64,000 bases of DNA from Treponema vincentii. Lineage in GTDB: Bacteria > Spirochaetota > Spirochaetia > Treponematales > Treponemataceae. Position 1 is the stretch's first letter. The number at the start of each line of letters is the position of its first letter. The notes below the pieces were generated by a model. That model did not search any database and had not been told where the DNA came from. It worked only from the letters and a program-made list of their open reading frames with translations. This document shows positions 51,829 through 59,400 of this stretch, piece by piece. The translations under genes were made by a program, and so were the position numbers. Where the stretch lies: assembly GCF_018336815.1 (NCBI RefSeq), contig NZ_CP050497.1, forward strand, positions 2,356,001 to 2,420,000. The letters are read 5' to 3'.

Positions 51829-53214
51829 TTATTCCAGCAATCGCCGGGCGCGGCGCTGTAGTGCACCCTGTTTTTCGTCTTGTGCGATAGCTTCTACTAA
51901 GGCGCGGGCGTCCGCGGAAGCATTTGTCTTAAACATATCAAGCCCGATGCTTTTGGTTAACACATCATCGCTCTGTAAAAAAGCTTTGCAAATTTCCGTC
52001 GTTGCAGTATTTTCGATTTTTGCAATTTCCTTACCGAATTCATACCGCAGTTTCTTTTGCTTGTTGTCCGTTACGGTTCCCAGCACCACCGTATCCAAAT
52101 CAGCGGCAAGCGCCGTAGAATTGTGCTTTAACGCCGCGCTGAGGATTGTAATCCGTAATTTTTCGCTCTTTTTAGCATCGCGGAATGTTTCGGCAAGCCA
52201 TGCATTACCTTCTGCCGTATTCAGCACAGCCAGCGTTTCTACCGCTGCAAACCGAACCGCATCCGTCGGGTCATACTTTGCGCGGTATAACACATACGGC
52301 GCTGCTTCCTGCATCTTTGTCTTTTGTACGGTTTTTAAAGCTTCGAGCCGAACCTTATAATAGCTGTCTTTAAATCCCTGTAAGATGAGCTTTCGTGTTT
52401 CGTCCGTATCAAAAGAAGCAGCGCCCCGTATTGCAGCTTCCCGCAGCTGCGGTTCCGGCTGTTCGAAAAATTCTGCCAGCAGAGGCACAATATCGGGGTT
52501 CCCCATTTGGGCAAGACCGGCAACAGCGCTGGAGCGGACGTAAATATTCTCGTTTTCATCCTGCGCCCGCTCAAGTAAAAACGCACGGGTATCTTCGCTA
52601 TGCAGCTTTTCGAGCGCAGCCATAATCGTCTGTTTTAAAATAAGCTCCTGCTTTGCATCATCGATTGTCAAGCTATCAAAATAGTCTGCTAAAAAAGCGG
52701 CATCTTCATCGCCGCCGATTTCGCCTAATACGGAAACCGTTTCCGCGCCATACTCCGCCGTATCTTGAGTCAGCATTTTTTGCAGCGCTTCGTTTAAGGC
52801 GGGGGTAAGTTCCGGCTTTACCGCTGCAAGGTAAGACAGCACCGCCTTTACCAGTGTCCGCTGCTGGGCTTCATAATCTTCCAATACTGCAACCGCAGCT
52901 TCCGTCAATTGAGGATCTTCATATTTTTGGTACAGACCGAAAAGGCCTTCACGCACGGCAGGACTCTTTGTCTCCGTAAAAAGGCGGTTAAAATCGCTTT
53001 GCAGCGTTTCAAAATCCCGCTTATCTACCTTATTGACTACTTCAAGTATTTCCGATTCCAACCCGTACTGCAATGCTTGTTGGGCTTTTTCAATCTCATC
53101 AAGCTCTTGTTTTTTATCTTCCGTTGTCTTTGATGGAGCTGTATCCGCAGCTGCATATATCGGCGCTATGAGTACCGACAGCGCAACCGATATCGTAAAA
53201 ATGAGTCTTTTCAT
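51829..53214 (-). CDS. Secreted HEAT-repeat protein
   Basis: 461 residues from MKRLIFTISVALSVLIAPIY; AGGAG is 7 nt before the ATG. A signal peptide is cleaved near AYAAADTAP-type residues (~23). A charged linker (TEDKKQELDEIEKAQQALQY) follows, then about ten HEAT-like helical repeats of ~35-40 residues, recognisable by phrases such as NIYVRSSAVAGLAQMGNPDI and REAAIRGAASFDTDETRKLI. HEAT arrays are protein-binding scaffolds; no enzyme motif. Probably periplasmic. This copy is complete and crosses the end of the 29341-52371 repeat at 52371; the other copy is truncated at 23057. Confidence 0.85.
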   Translation of the reverse strand: MKRLIFTISVALSVLIAPIYAAADTAPSKTTEDKKQELDEIEKAQQALQYGLESEILEVVNKVDKRDFETLQSDFNRLFTETKSPAVREGLFGLYQKYEDPQLTEAAVAVLEDYEAQQRTLVKAVLSYLAAVKPELTPALNEALQKMLTQDTAEYGAETVSVLGEIGGDEDAAFLADYFDSLTIDDAKQELILKQTIMAALEKLHSEDTRAFLLERAQDENENIYVRSSAVAGLAQMGNPDIVPLLAEFFEQPEPQLREAAIRGAASFDTDETRKLILQGFKDSYYKVRLEALKTVQKTKMQEAAPYVLYRAKYDPTDAVRFAAVETLAVLNTAEGNAWLAETFRDAKKSEKLRITILSAALKHNSTALAADLDTVVLGTVTDNKQKKLRYEFGKEIAKIENTATTEICKAFLQSDDVLTKSIGLDMFKTNASADARALVEAIAQDEKQGALQRRARRLLE

Positions 53215-53284
53215 CACAATACTCCTGCAATCATTATCGGAATTCCAAGATTTTACTTTTAAGAATCATCGATACTTTGGAAGT

Positions 53285-53316
53285 GCTGATTAAAGCAAGG
53301 AGCGCATTTAATCAGT
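53285..53316. repeat. Small palindromic repeat (GCTGATTAAAGC type)
   Basis: CTGATTAAA pairs with TTTAATCAG around GCAAGGAGCGCA, and the flanks extend the palindrome imperfectly to about 45 bp. A related copy is at 60507-60538. It lies in the gap before the HEAT gene. Confidence 0.6.
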
Positions 53317-53358
53317 GTTTCTCTATCATTACAAATTGCCCTTATTTTACATTACCCC

Positions 53359-53709
53359 TTACGCTAATAGATTGGGGCTGTCATACCACAAACGTTCAAG
53401 GTCGTAGAATTTTCGGGCGGTGGGGCTCATTAAATGCACAACGATGGAGCCGAAATCGAGCAGCTTCCATTCGTCGCCGTCGGGACTTTTTCTGATAGTC
53501 CGGTATTCCTCAATCTGCATCTCTTTTGCCGCTTCCATAATTTTGCCTTCAAGGCCGCCGGCTTGTTTACCGCTCGCTATAGTCGCGATCACAAAAAAGT
53601 CCGTCCAAATATGAGCCGACCGTAAATCGAGCACTACCACCGATTCCGCTTTAAGATCGCGCAAAATCGTTCCGAATGTTAATGCAGCCTGTTCAAAATT
53701 AACTTCCAT
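53359..53709 (-). CDS. rsfS: Ribosomal silencing factor RsfS
   Basis: 116 residues, normal length. Signature parts: LKAESVVVLDLRSAHIWTDF near residues 20-38, IEEYRTIRKSPDGDEWKLLD, and the GSIVVHLMSPTARKFYDLER stretch that contacts L14. It blocks joining of ribosomal subunits under nutrient limitation. Last gene of the obgE-nadD-yqeK-LCP-rsfS run. Confidence 0.95.
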   Translation of the reverse strand: MEVNFEQAALTFGTILRDLKAESVVVLDLRSAHIWTDFFVIATIASGKQAGGLEGKIMEAAKEMQIEEYRTIRKSPDGDEWKLLDFGSIVVHLMSPTARKFYDLERLWYDSPNLLA

Positions 53710-53730
53710 AATATTTTCTTATCCTCTTCT

Positions 53731-54915
53731 CTATTTTTTTTGCCGTACCGAATAGCCGTTAAAATCTTTACCGAGTATCAACGTAAAGTCGACATTCGTT
53801 TCGCTGCCGGAATGATCGTCGCCGATTTGGGCGGATTCGATATTTTCGCAACGGACAACCTGCCCGACAATCTTTGCCACCGCCTCGTTCCCGATTCTAT
53901 CGATTAGAACAGTATGCTCAACTCCCGTTTGCGCCGCATTCCCGACACGGATAACATCATACCCAAAACTCTGATACAGCTCGGAGGCAGTCCGCGCAAG
54001 CCCGTTTACATCGGTTCCGTTTAAAACTTCCAGCGCATAAACCCGCTCTAACGTGGTACCCTCTTTTGAAGCAAGTGCCGCAAGCGTCTGTCCGATAATT
54101 TCCTTTATCTGCTGACCGTCACGGAACGGAAAGAGCAATTCTTTTGAATCGACGATACGCACGGCGCCGGTTAAACGCTGAGGAACCAATCGCTCCGAAT
54201 CGATTTTGCAGAGATATTCCAAAAGTTGCTTTAAATTTCCGCCGGTAACATTGCCGTGCAGCAACGGGCTGAACACTTTAAACTGTTCTTTTTCGAGCAT
54301 TTCGGGATGTTCATATAAACTGCGGAGAAAGGCCAATACCGCTTTTTGCTTACGGGTTACCGCTTCGTCCTCGGCATCCGCCTCATCTTCATACAATAGA
54401 TAGTCGCGAACCTTATCGCCGTCCAACAGCACCGAACCGGAGGGGAGCAAAATCTTTCCGTATTGCTCTGAATCGATATCTACCGAAGAAGGGATAAAAA
54501 CCGAAATGCCGCCGAGCAAGTCGGTTAAATGCATAAAGTCGGTCAGCGAACATACGATATAGAACGGGATTTCAACACCGGTCAGTTTTTCAATTTCGTC
54601 TTTATAAACAGCAGCGCCTTTTTCCGTATAAAGCGAGCCGATGCCGCCGGTACGTCCAAGCTGAGGTAAAATCAACCCGATATTCGCAGGAATATCGAAC
54701 ATTGCTGCGCGCCGCGTTTGCGAATAGTGAGCGATAACATTCGTAGAAATAGGGACATTATCATTTTCAATGACAAACAGCACCTTGAGCACATTATCCT
54801 CGGAAAGGGACGTGCTGATAGGGTCGACATTGAGATTCCGTGCCACAATCACCCCCGAAGGAATGAGCATCGCTAAGATGAGCAATAAAAAGATGATGTT
54901 TTTTCCCTCTTTCAA
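53731..54915 (-). CDS. LCP (LytR-CpsA-Psr) family protein with LytR_C domain
   Basis: 394 residues. A short N-terminal membrane anchor (IIFLLLILAMLIPSGVIV) is followed by an LCP domain at ~45-270, with RRAAMFDIPANIGLILP, the FMHLTDLLGGISVFIPSSVD stretch and YEDEADAEDEAVTRKQK (the arginine/acidic site region). The C-terminal LytR_C domain holds EVLNGTDVNGLARTASELYQ. LCP proteins transfer glycopolymers to peptidoglycan in Gram-positive bacteria; the acceptor in a spirochete is unknown. The start is TTG at 54915, with GGAGG upstream, overlapping the yqeK stop. Confidence 0.85.
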   Translation of the reverse strand: MKEGKNIIFLLLILAMLIPSGVIVARNLNVDPISTSLSEDNVLKVLFVIENDNVPISTNVIAHYSQTRRAAMFDIPANIGLILPQLGRTGGIGSLYTEKGAAVYKDEIEKLTGVEIPFYIVCSLTDFMHLTDLLGGISVFIPSSVDIDSEQYGKILLPSGSVLLDGDKVRDYLLYEDEADAEDEAVTRKQKAVLAFLRSLYEHPEMLEKEQFKVFSPLLHGNVTGGNLKQLLEYLCKIDSERLVPQRLTGAVRIVDSKELLFPFRDGQQIKEIIGQTLAALASKEGTTLERVYALEVLNGTDVNGLARTASELYQSFGYDVIRVGNAAQTGVEHTVLIDRIGNEAVAKIVGQVVRCENIESAQIGDDHSGSETNVDFTLILGKDFNGYSVRQKK

Positions 54916-55532
54916 TTTCCTTCCTCCCGATGGGGTATTTTCGTCTCTCTTTCTTTTAAAAACCGATATGTTTTATAGGTACACGCCTGCACTGTTTGTC
55001 CTTTTGACTCCACAAAACCGATAACCTCTTTCAGCACTTCAAGAAAAAGCTCATCAAGGGTCAGCCGTGCAACCTTTTCCCGTAAGTAATCGCAATTTTT
55101 CCGGCCGGGTTCAATTTTATCCGCAATATAGATAATCCGCCCCAGCACATCAAACTTTGTAGAAGCGGAGGTGTGATAGCGTACCGCATTTAAAAGCGAT
55201 TTTTTATGAATACCGTAATGCTCCTGCAATAAAACCGCCGCTGCCCGCCCATGCAATAACTCGGAATTTGCCGTTTCGTCAGGGGTAACCGGTTGCCCGT
55301 CCGTCCGTACCGTGCGGAGTAAAAAACCGATAGGTTTTTCTTTGCACATATCGTGGGAAATACCGGCAAGATAGCAGAGCCGCTGCAACCTGTGTCCGTA
55401 CCCGTACCGGCGGGCAAGTTCTTCCGCATAAGAGGCAACCCTGCATGAATGTTCATAGCGGTAATCGGAAAGATTGGCTCGTGCATATCTATCCAGCGCT
55501 GTGATGAATTTTTCAATACGGATATCATTCAT
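54912..55532 (-). CDS. yqeK: YqeK-like HD-domain diadenosine tetraphosphatase
   Basis: 206 residues from MNDIRIEKFITALDRYARAN. HD-domain metal site: H in YEHSCRVASYAEELARRYG, the HD pair in AGISHDMCKEKP, H in NSELLHGRAAAVLL, and the D in IIYIADKIEPGR. This set matches YqeK (symmetrical Ap4A hydrolase in Firmicutes), which is commonly placed between nadD and rsfS, as here. It overlaps nadD by 8 bp and the LCP gene by 4 bp. Confidence 0.88.
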   Translation of the reverse strand: MNDIRIEKFITALDRYARANLSDYRYEHSCRVASYAEELARRYGYGHRLQRLCYLAGISHDMCKEKPIGFLLRTVRTDGQPVTPDETANSELLHGRAAAVLLQEHYGIHKKSLLNAVRYHTSASTKFDVLGRIIYIADKIEPGRKNCDYLREKVARLTLDELFLEVLKEVIGFVESKGQTVQACTYKTYRFLKERETKIPHREEGN

Positions 55533-56115
55533 AGAGTTTATGTTCTTTAATATACGAGTATACGGCTGAAGGTACAAGATAGCGCCAGCTCTTTTTTTCT
55601 TGTATGGCCGCCCGTATTCCGCTTGAAGACACCGGCAGCAGGGCATTATCTACCCTTAAATGAGGAACCGTACCCGCGGTGTCGGCTTGTTCCGTAGAAT
55701 ACCGGTCTATAATGCGGTTTCCTACCATTATATTGGCATAATCGGGTATGCGCTCCGCTTCATGCCAGCCGCTAAAGCCTTCCAGTAAATCATCACCGAT
55801 AATCAACCCGATTTTTCCTTTGCACTGCGGAAATTTTTTCTTTAGAAACTTCAACGTATCGATGGTATACGAAACACCTTGCCGCTCAATCTCGCAGGGT
55901 TCGCAGTAAAAGGCAGGATTATCGGCGATTGCGAGTTTGACCATCGCGAGTCTGTCTTCGGCGGTACAGCCGGAATGCCCGTCTTTAAAGGGAGATAAGA
56001 AGGCGGGGACAAAGGCTACGGTGTCGTACCCGTAACGGAGGGCAACCGCATCGGCAAGCATTAAATGGCCGATATGAATAGGATTGTAAGATCCGCCCAA
56101 TACGGCGAGCCTCAT
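55525..56115 (-). CDS. nadD: Nicotinate-nucleotide adenylyltransferase
   Basis: 196 residues. The N-terminal nucleotidyltransferase motif is GGSYNPIHIGHLMLADAV. The ISSSGIRAAI equivalent is VSSSGIRAAIQEKKSWRYLV near the C-terminus. Substrate-site residues lie in FVPAFLSPFK. It makes deamido-NAD from nicotinate mononucleotide and ATP. ATG overlaps the obgE stop (ATGA). Confidence 0.95.
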   Translation of the reverse strand: MRLAVLGGSYNPIHIGHLMLADAVALRYGYDTVAFVPAFLSPFKDGHSGCTAEDRLAMVKLAIADNPAFYCEPCEIERQGVSYTIDTLKFLKKKFPQCKGKIGLIIGDDLLEGFSGWHEAERIPDYANIMVGNRIIDRYSTEQADTAGTVPHLRVDNALLPVSSSGIRAAIQEKKSWRYLVPSAVYSYIKEHKLYE

Positions 56116-57386
56116 TTTTTACCCTTCCGCTTGCGGCTTAAACTCACCGTTGCGCCGAAACCTTCTTGCTGCACGTAAACGGGCGCTTCCAGCTCCGCAT
56201 ACATAAAGTTGTTGTCCGCCGCAGCCGTACCTGCCCATAAACCTTGGGCGGTAACATCATCGCCTAAATCGACACCGGATGCCGTGCCGACTGGAGTGTT
56301 GCCGAATGCGCCGCCGTATACAGCTCCGCCGGATGGAACAGTACCGGATATTCTCTCCGCCGCTGCTTCGGAACTCTTGCCTGCATCTGCAACGGCAAGC
56401 TCTTCTACCAGCGCCGCAAACGCATCGCGGACTTCGTCCAATCCCCAGCGGTTAAACACCGAAATACCGAGTACGGGCACATCGGAAAGTTTTTCCCGCA
56501 GGGTTTTGAGCCGTTCTTTTGTTCCCTCAAGGTCGAGCTTGGTTGCGATAACAATCCGTTTTTTTGCAGCCAATTCTTCCGAATAGGCTGCAAGCTCTCC
56601 GCAGAGGGTATCATACGCGGTTAAGTAGTTTTCATCGGAAAGGTCGATCAAAAAGGCCAACCCCGCCGTCCGCGAAATATGCTTTAAAAAGCGAATACCG
56701 AGTCCGATCCCCTCCGAAGCGCCCTCCAATATCCCCGGTATATCCGCGATGATAATATCTTGTTCCTCATCGATACGGAGTACGCCGAGGTTCGGTATTT
56801 TGGTAGTAAACGGATAGGGCGCAATCTTAGGGCGGGCATTGGTAAAGTAATCCAACAGAGAGGACTTACCGGCATTAGGAAAGCCGACAAGTCCGATATC
56901 GGCGATGATATTCAACTCAATTTTAAGCCGTCGGGTCTTGCCCTCCTGCCCCGGCAAAGCGGTGCGCGGCGCTTGATTGGTGGAGGTTTTAAAATGACAA
57001 TTCCCCCAGCCGCCGTTACCGCCGGTCAAGAAAGGGATAAGCCCCTCAGTCCGGTCGCCGAAATCGTAGACAAGCTCATCGGTATCGGCATCTTTAATAA
57101 TACAGCCCGGCGGGAGCGGAATAATACAGTCGGCGCCCTTTGCACCGAATCGTTTTGAACCTTGCCCATCCAAGCCGTTTTTTGCCCGGAATACACGCTT
57201 ATGGCGTAAATGCACAAGCGTGCGCATATTCCGCTTAATCTCAAACAGCACATCGCCGCCGCGCCCGCCGTCGCCGCCTGCCGGGCCGCCTTTAGGTACG
57301 TATTTTTCCCGCCGGAACGCAATACAGCCGTTTCCGCCCTTTCCCGATGAAACTTCGATTAAAGCTTCATCCGCAAATTGAATCAT
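56112..57386 (-). CDS. obgE: GTPase Obg/CgtA with atypical C-terminal tail
   Basis: 424 residues. The glycine-rich Obg fold (1-158; FADEALIEVSSGKGGNGCIA, GGDGGRGGDV) is followed by the G domain (~159-335; GFPNAGKSSLL, IADIPGILEGASEG, TKLDLEG, and a SVFNRWGL motif). It acts in late 50S assembly and stress signalling. The last ~85 residues are low-complexity and Gly/Ala-rich (GGAVYGGAFGNTPVGTASG), ending in SRKRKGKK, instead of a recognisable OCT domain. Separated from rpmA by a terminator and a dispersed hairpin. Confidence 0.95.
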   Translation of the reverse strand: MIQFADEALIEVSSGKGGNGCIAFRREKYVPKGGPAGGDGGRGGDVLFEIKRNMRTLVHLRHKRVFRAKNGLDGQGSKRFGAKGADCIIPLPPGCIIKDADTDELVYDFGDRTEGLIPFLTGGNGGWGNCHFKTSTNQAPRTALPGQEGKTRRLKIELNIIADIGLVGFPNAGKSSLLDYFTNARPKIAPYPFTTKIPNLGVLRIDEEQDIIIADIPGILEGASEGIGLGIRFLKHISRTAGLAFLIDLSDENYLTAYDTLCGELAAYSEELAAKKRIVIATKLDLEGTKERLKTLREKLSDVPVLGISVFNRWGLDEVRDAFAALVEELAVADAGKSSEAAAERISGTVPSGGAVYGGAFGNTPVGTASGVDLGDDVTAQGLWAGTAAADNNFMYAELEAPVYVQQEGFGATVSLSRKRKGKK

Positions 57387-57410
57387 CGCCTTGTTTCCTT
57401 CTCGAAAAAA

Positions 57411-57432
57411 AAGCCGGCATGAGAGCCGGCTT
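57411..57432 (-). terminator. Terminator of rplU-prp-rpmA
   Basis: Minus strand: AAGCCGGC-TCTCAT-GCCGGCTT followed by six T's. A textbook intrinsic terminator, 24 nt upstream of the obgE ATG. Confidence 0.85.
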
Positions 57433-57440
57433 ACAACAGA

Positions 57441-57477
57441 GCAGCTCTAAAAACTCGGTTAGATTTTTAGAGTTGCC
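57441..57477. repeat. Dispersed hairpin element
   Basis: GCAGCTCTAAAAACTCGG begins a 37-bp imperfect palindrome with core GGTTAG and end AGAGTTGCC. Closely related to 58532-58572 and, in reverse, 63612-63651. Confidence 0.7.
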
Positions 57478-57510
57478 AATATCATTGCGGAATTAACCGC
57501 TCGTCCATCC

Positions 57511-57762
57511 CTACGCTTGCGTTACAGATGCTAAATGTCTGCCATTGCGGTGATGATACACAACCGTACCGTCTACAGTTGCAAATAAGGTATCATCCTT
57601 GCCGCGGCCGACATTATCGCCCGGATGGATAGGAGTTCCGCGCTGACGTACTAAAATAGAACCGGCTTTTACCGTCTGCCCGCCGTATACCTTAACGCCC
57701 AAATATTTCGGGTTTGAATCTCGTCCGTTTTTTGCACCGCTTCCGCCTCGTTTCCGTGCCAT
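57511..57762 (-). CDS. rpmA: 50S ribosomal protein L27
   Basis: 83 residues, [20 protein letters not shown] at the start. The mature-type N-terminus is already present at codon 2, so there is no Firmicutes-like cleavable leader. C-terminal HLASVTQA. It reaches into the peptidyl-transferase centre. Follows prp by 34 bp. Confidence 0.97.
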   Translation of the reverse strand: MARKRGGSGAKNGRDSNPKYLGVKVYGGQTVKAGSILVRQRGTPIHPGDNVGRGKDDTLFATVDGTVVYHHRNGRHLASVTQA

Positions 57763-57780
57763 AGTAGCCTCCTCATATTA

Positions 57781-57821
57781 GGGTATGACTTAAAAGTCAG
57801 TTACCTTTTCGCCATCCCCGC
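57781..57821. repeat. Dispersed hairpin element
   Basis: GGGTATGACTTAAAAGTCAG leads into GTTACCTTTTCGCCATCCCC. A weaker member of the same family; it overlaps the last codons of prp and the rpmA leader. Confidence 0.45.
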
Positions 57822-58138
57822 TGTATCTTTTTGCATTGAACCGCTTGCGGATATTCTTCCTGTAAAGAAGTTATCCCAAGCCATAAAAATTCCGCTGCAT
57901 ACCGTAATTTTTCGCTTTGCGTTTCGTCATAGCTGAGTACCCGAAAGGAAAGCGAACCGCGCTGTTCCGCACTGACATCAGCTTGCACGGAACCGAGCGC
58001 TTGTACAGTCGTCCTTAAAAGGATCGTTACGGCTGCACACACAATATCATGTCCTTTAATGCCGCTATTCGCATGGCCGGAAGCTTCAACGGAAAGGAGA
58101 TGTCCCTTTTCATCAAGCTCCAAAAGGACTTGTATCAT
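57797..58138 (-). CDS. prp: Ribosomal-processing cysteine protease Prp
   Basis: 113 residues. The active-site signature is present: GHANSGIKGHDIVCAAVTIL with the catalytic His and Cys. In Firmicutes and Fusobacteria, Prp removes an N-terminal extension from L27 and its gene sits between rplU and rpmA, as here. The L27 of this genome lacks the extension, so its substrate is unclear. Starts 7 nt after rplU. Confidence 0.88.
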   Translation of the reverse strand: MIQVLLELDEKGHLLSVEASGHANSGIKGHDIVCAAVTILLRTTVQALGSVQADVSAEQRGSLSFRVLSYDETQSEKLRYAAEFLWLGITSLQEEYPQAVQCKKIQRGWRKGN

Positions 58139-58145
58139 TCCGCGC

Positions 58146-58460
58146 TTACACCCCGGTAATCGAATTAACCGTTAAATAGGTGTAGTGCTGGCGATGCCCG
58201 ATTGTGCGGTGATAGTCTTTCTTGCTCTTGTACTTGTATACAATCACTTTCTTATCACGCATACTCTCTTCAACCGTTGCCGAAATTTTCGCGCCCGCAA
58301 CGTAGGGAGCTCCAACAGACACTTTACCGTCATTGTTAACCAGCAAAACGGTATCGATATCGATAGCCGTTCCCTTTGGTTCATTGATCTTATCTACCAG
58401 AATCTTGGAACCTTGTTCAGCCTTATACTGTTTGCCTTTATATTCAAAAAGTGCGTACAT
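58146..58460 (-). CDS. rplU: 50S ribosomal protein L21
   Basis: 104 residues: MYALFEYKGKQYKAEQGSKI at the start and YKSKKDYHRTIGHRQHYTYL near the C-terminus, the family signature. Binds 23S rRNA. First of the rplU-prp-rpmA operon, preceded by a ~275-nt leader with three hairpins. Confidence 0.97.
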   Translation of the reverse strand: MYALFEYKGKQYKAEQGSKILVDKINEPKGTAIDIDTVLLVNNDGKVSVGAPYVAGAKISATVEESMRDKKVIVYKYKSKKDYHRTIGHRQHYTYLTVNSITGV

Positions 58461-58531
58461 AAAAACCTCTGTTTACATTTCCACGGAAGCATCTATCATT
58501 AAAAGGATAAATAGTTCCGCTTATTTTATAT

Positions 58532-58675
58532 GGGCAGCTCTAAAAACTTGGTTAGATTTTTTAGAGCTGCCCGACGAGTTTTTAGATAAGTCTTTTTATT
58601 TATTGATATGACTTATCTAAAAACATCGCAAAAGGATTTAAGGAAAATCTTTAAAAACTGAAGTTTTTAAAGATT
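58532..58675 (-). promoter_or_regulatory. Three-hairpin leader of rplU
   Basis: Hairpin A at 58532-58572 belongs to the dispersed family (GGGCAGCTC...GAGCTGCCC). Hairpin B is a perfect 15-bp stem GTTTTTAGATAAGTC (58578-58592) with 58610-58624. Hairpin C is a 14-bp stem AATCTTTAAAAACT (58646-58659) with 58662-58675. All lie between the promoter at 58742 and the rplU ATG at 58460. Confidence 0.65.
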
Positions 58676-58741
58676 CCCAATATTTTTGTATGATGATATA
58701 TGAACGGGTGCATATCATCAAAACTAAACGGTTGATTTCGA

Positions 58742-58771
58742 AATATAGCATAAACGGTCTACAGAGGTCAA
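58742..58771 (-). promoter_or_regulatory. Promoter of rplU-prp-rpmA
   Basis: Minus strand: TTGACC (58766-58771), 18 nt, TATATT (58742-58747). Confidence 0.6.
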
Positions 58772-58833
58772 GGGTGCGAAAAGAAGTACAAAATTTCGCA
58801 CAAAAAGAAGCCCCCCGCATTTGAACTTTTGCC

Positions 58834-58862
58834 TTGCCCGAAAGTAGGAAAATCGGTATCAT
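58834..58862 (+). promoter_or_regulatory. Promoter of slyD, predicted leaderless transcript
   Basis: TTGCCC (58834-58839), 17 nt, TATCAT (58857-58862). The ATG at 58870 is where transcription should start, and no ribosome site precedes it. Confidence 0.5.
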
Positions 58863-58869
58863 AGTCAGC

Positions 58870-59388
58870 ATGAAAATTGCAGATGATTGTTTGGTTACAC
58901 TTGAGTATACCTTAAAGGATGATGATCAAAAGGTTTTAGATTCATCGGAACAGATGGGACCGCTAGACTATGTTCACGGTTATCGGCAGCTTATTCCCGG
59001 CTTGGAAAAAGCGCTTGAAGGGCGAGAAGCCGGAGAAAGCTTTTCGCTTACGGTAGCGCCTCAGCAAGCTTACGGCGAAATCGATCCGCGCGCCGTCTTT
59101 GAGGTAAGCCGTGCACAGTTTCCGCCCGACACACAGCTGGAAGTCGGCATGGAGTTTGAAACAAGCGGTCACCATGTGGTAATAACCGGTATTGACGGCG
59201 ATATTATCACGCTGGATGCCAACCATCCGCTTGCCGGAAAGACCTTACACTTTGATATAAAGGTTGCCGGTGTACGAGATGCTACCCCCGAAGAGCTTGA
59301 AGAAGTTCAACAATCCTTCGCAGGCGGATGCGGAAGCAGCTGCGGTACAGGTGAAGGCGGCTGCGGCGGGTGTTCAGGCTGCCATTAA
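58870..59388 (+). CDS. slyD: SlyD-type peptidyl-prolyl isomerase
   Basis: 172 residues from MKIADDCLVTLEYTLKDDDQ. FKBP domain with PLDYVHGYRQLIPGLEKALE, interrupted by the IF (insert-in-flap) chaperone domain (~70-125), then NHPLAGKTLHFDIKV. The C-terminal tail is Cys/Gly-rich with a final His (CGSSCGTGEGGCGGCSGCH), a metal-binding tail as in SlyD proteins that hand nickel to enzymes. Cytoplasmic. An upstream in-frame ATG at 58834 is rejected because it overlaps the promoter. Confidence 0.93.
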   Translation: MKIADDCLVTLEYTLKDDDQKVLDSSEQMGPLDYVHGYRQLIPGLEKALEGREAGESFSLTVAPQQAYGEIDPRAVFEVSRAQFPPDTQLEVGMEFETSGHHVVITGIDGDIITLDANHPLAGKTLHFDIKVAGVRDATPEELEEVQQSFAGGCGSSCGTGEGGCGGCSGCH

Positions 59389-59400
59389 GCCGGTTGTACT

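Larger units (their letters stand above)
29341..52371. repeat. Large direct repeat, copy 2
   Basis: Counterpart of 1-23057. Both ends of this copy run on into intact gene context: the DUF3798 gene crosses 29341 and the HEAT gene crosses 52371. This copy is therefore in the ancestral arrangement. Frameshifts are still common to about 41.4 kb and sparse after that, although infB, nusA, truB and ribF still carry some. Confidence 0.97.

Noticed and set aside
1..52371. The large duplication as a prophage or integrative element
   Set aside because: It contains housekeeping genes in the usual treponemal order and has no integrase, att site or transposase at either end.
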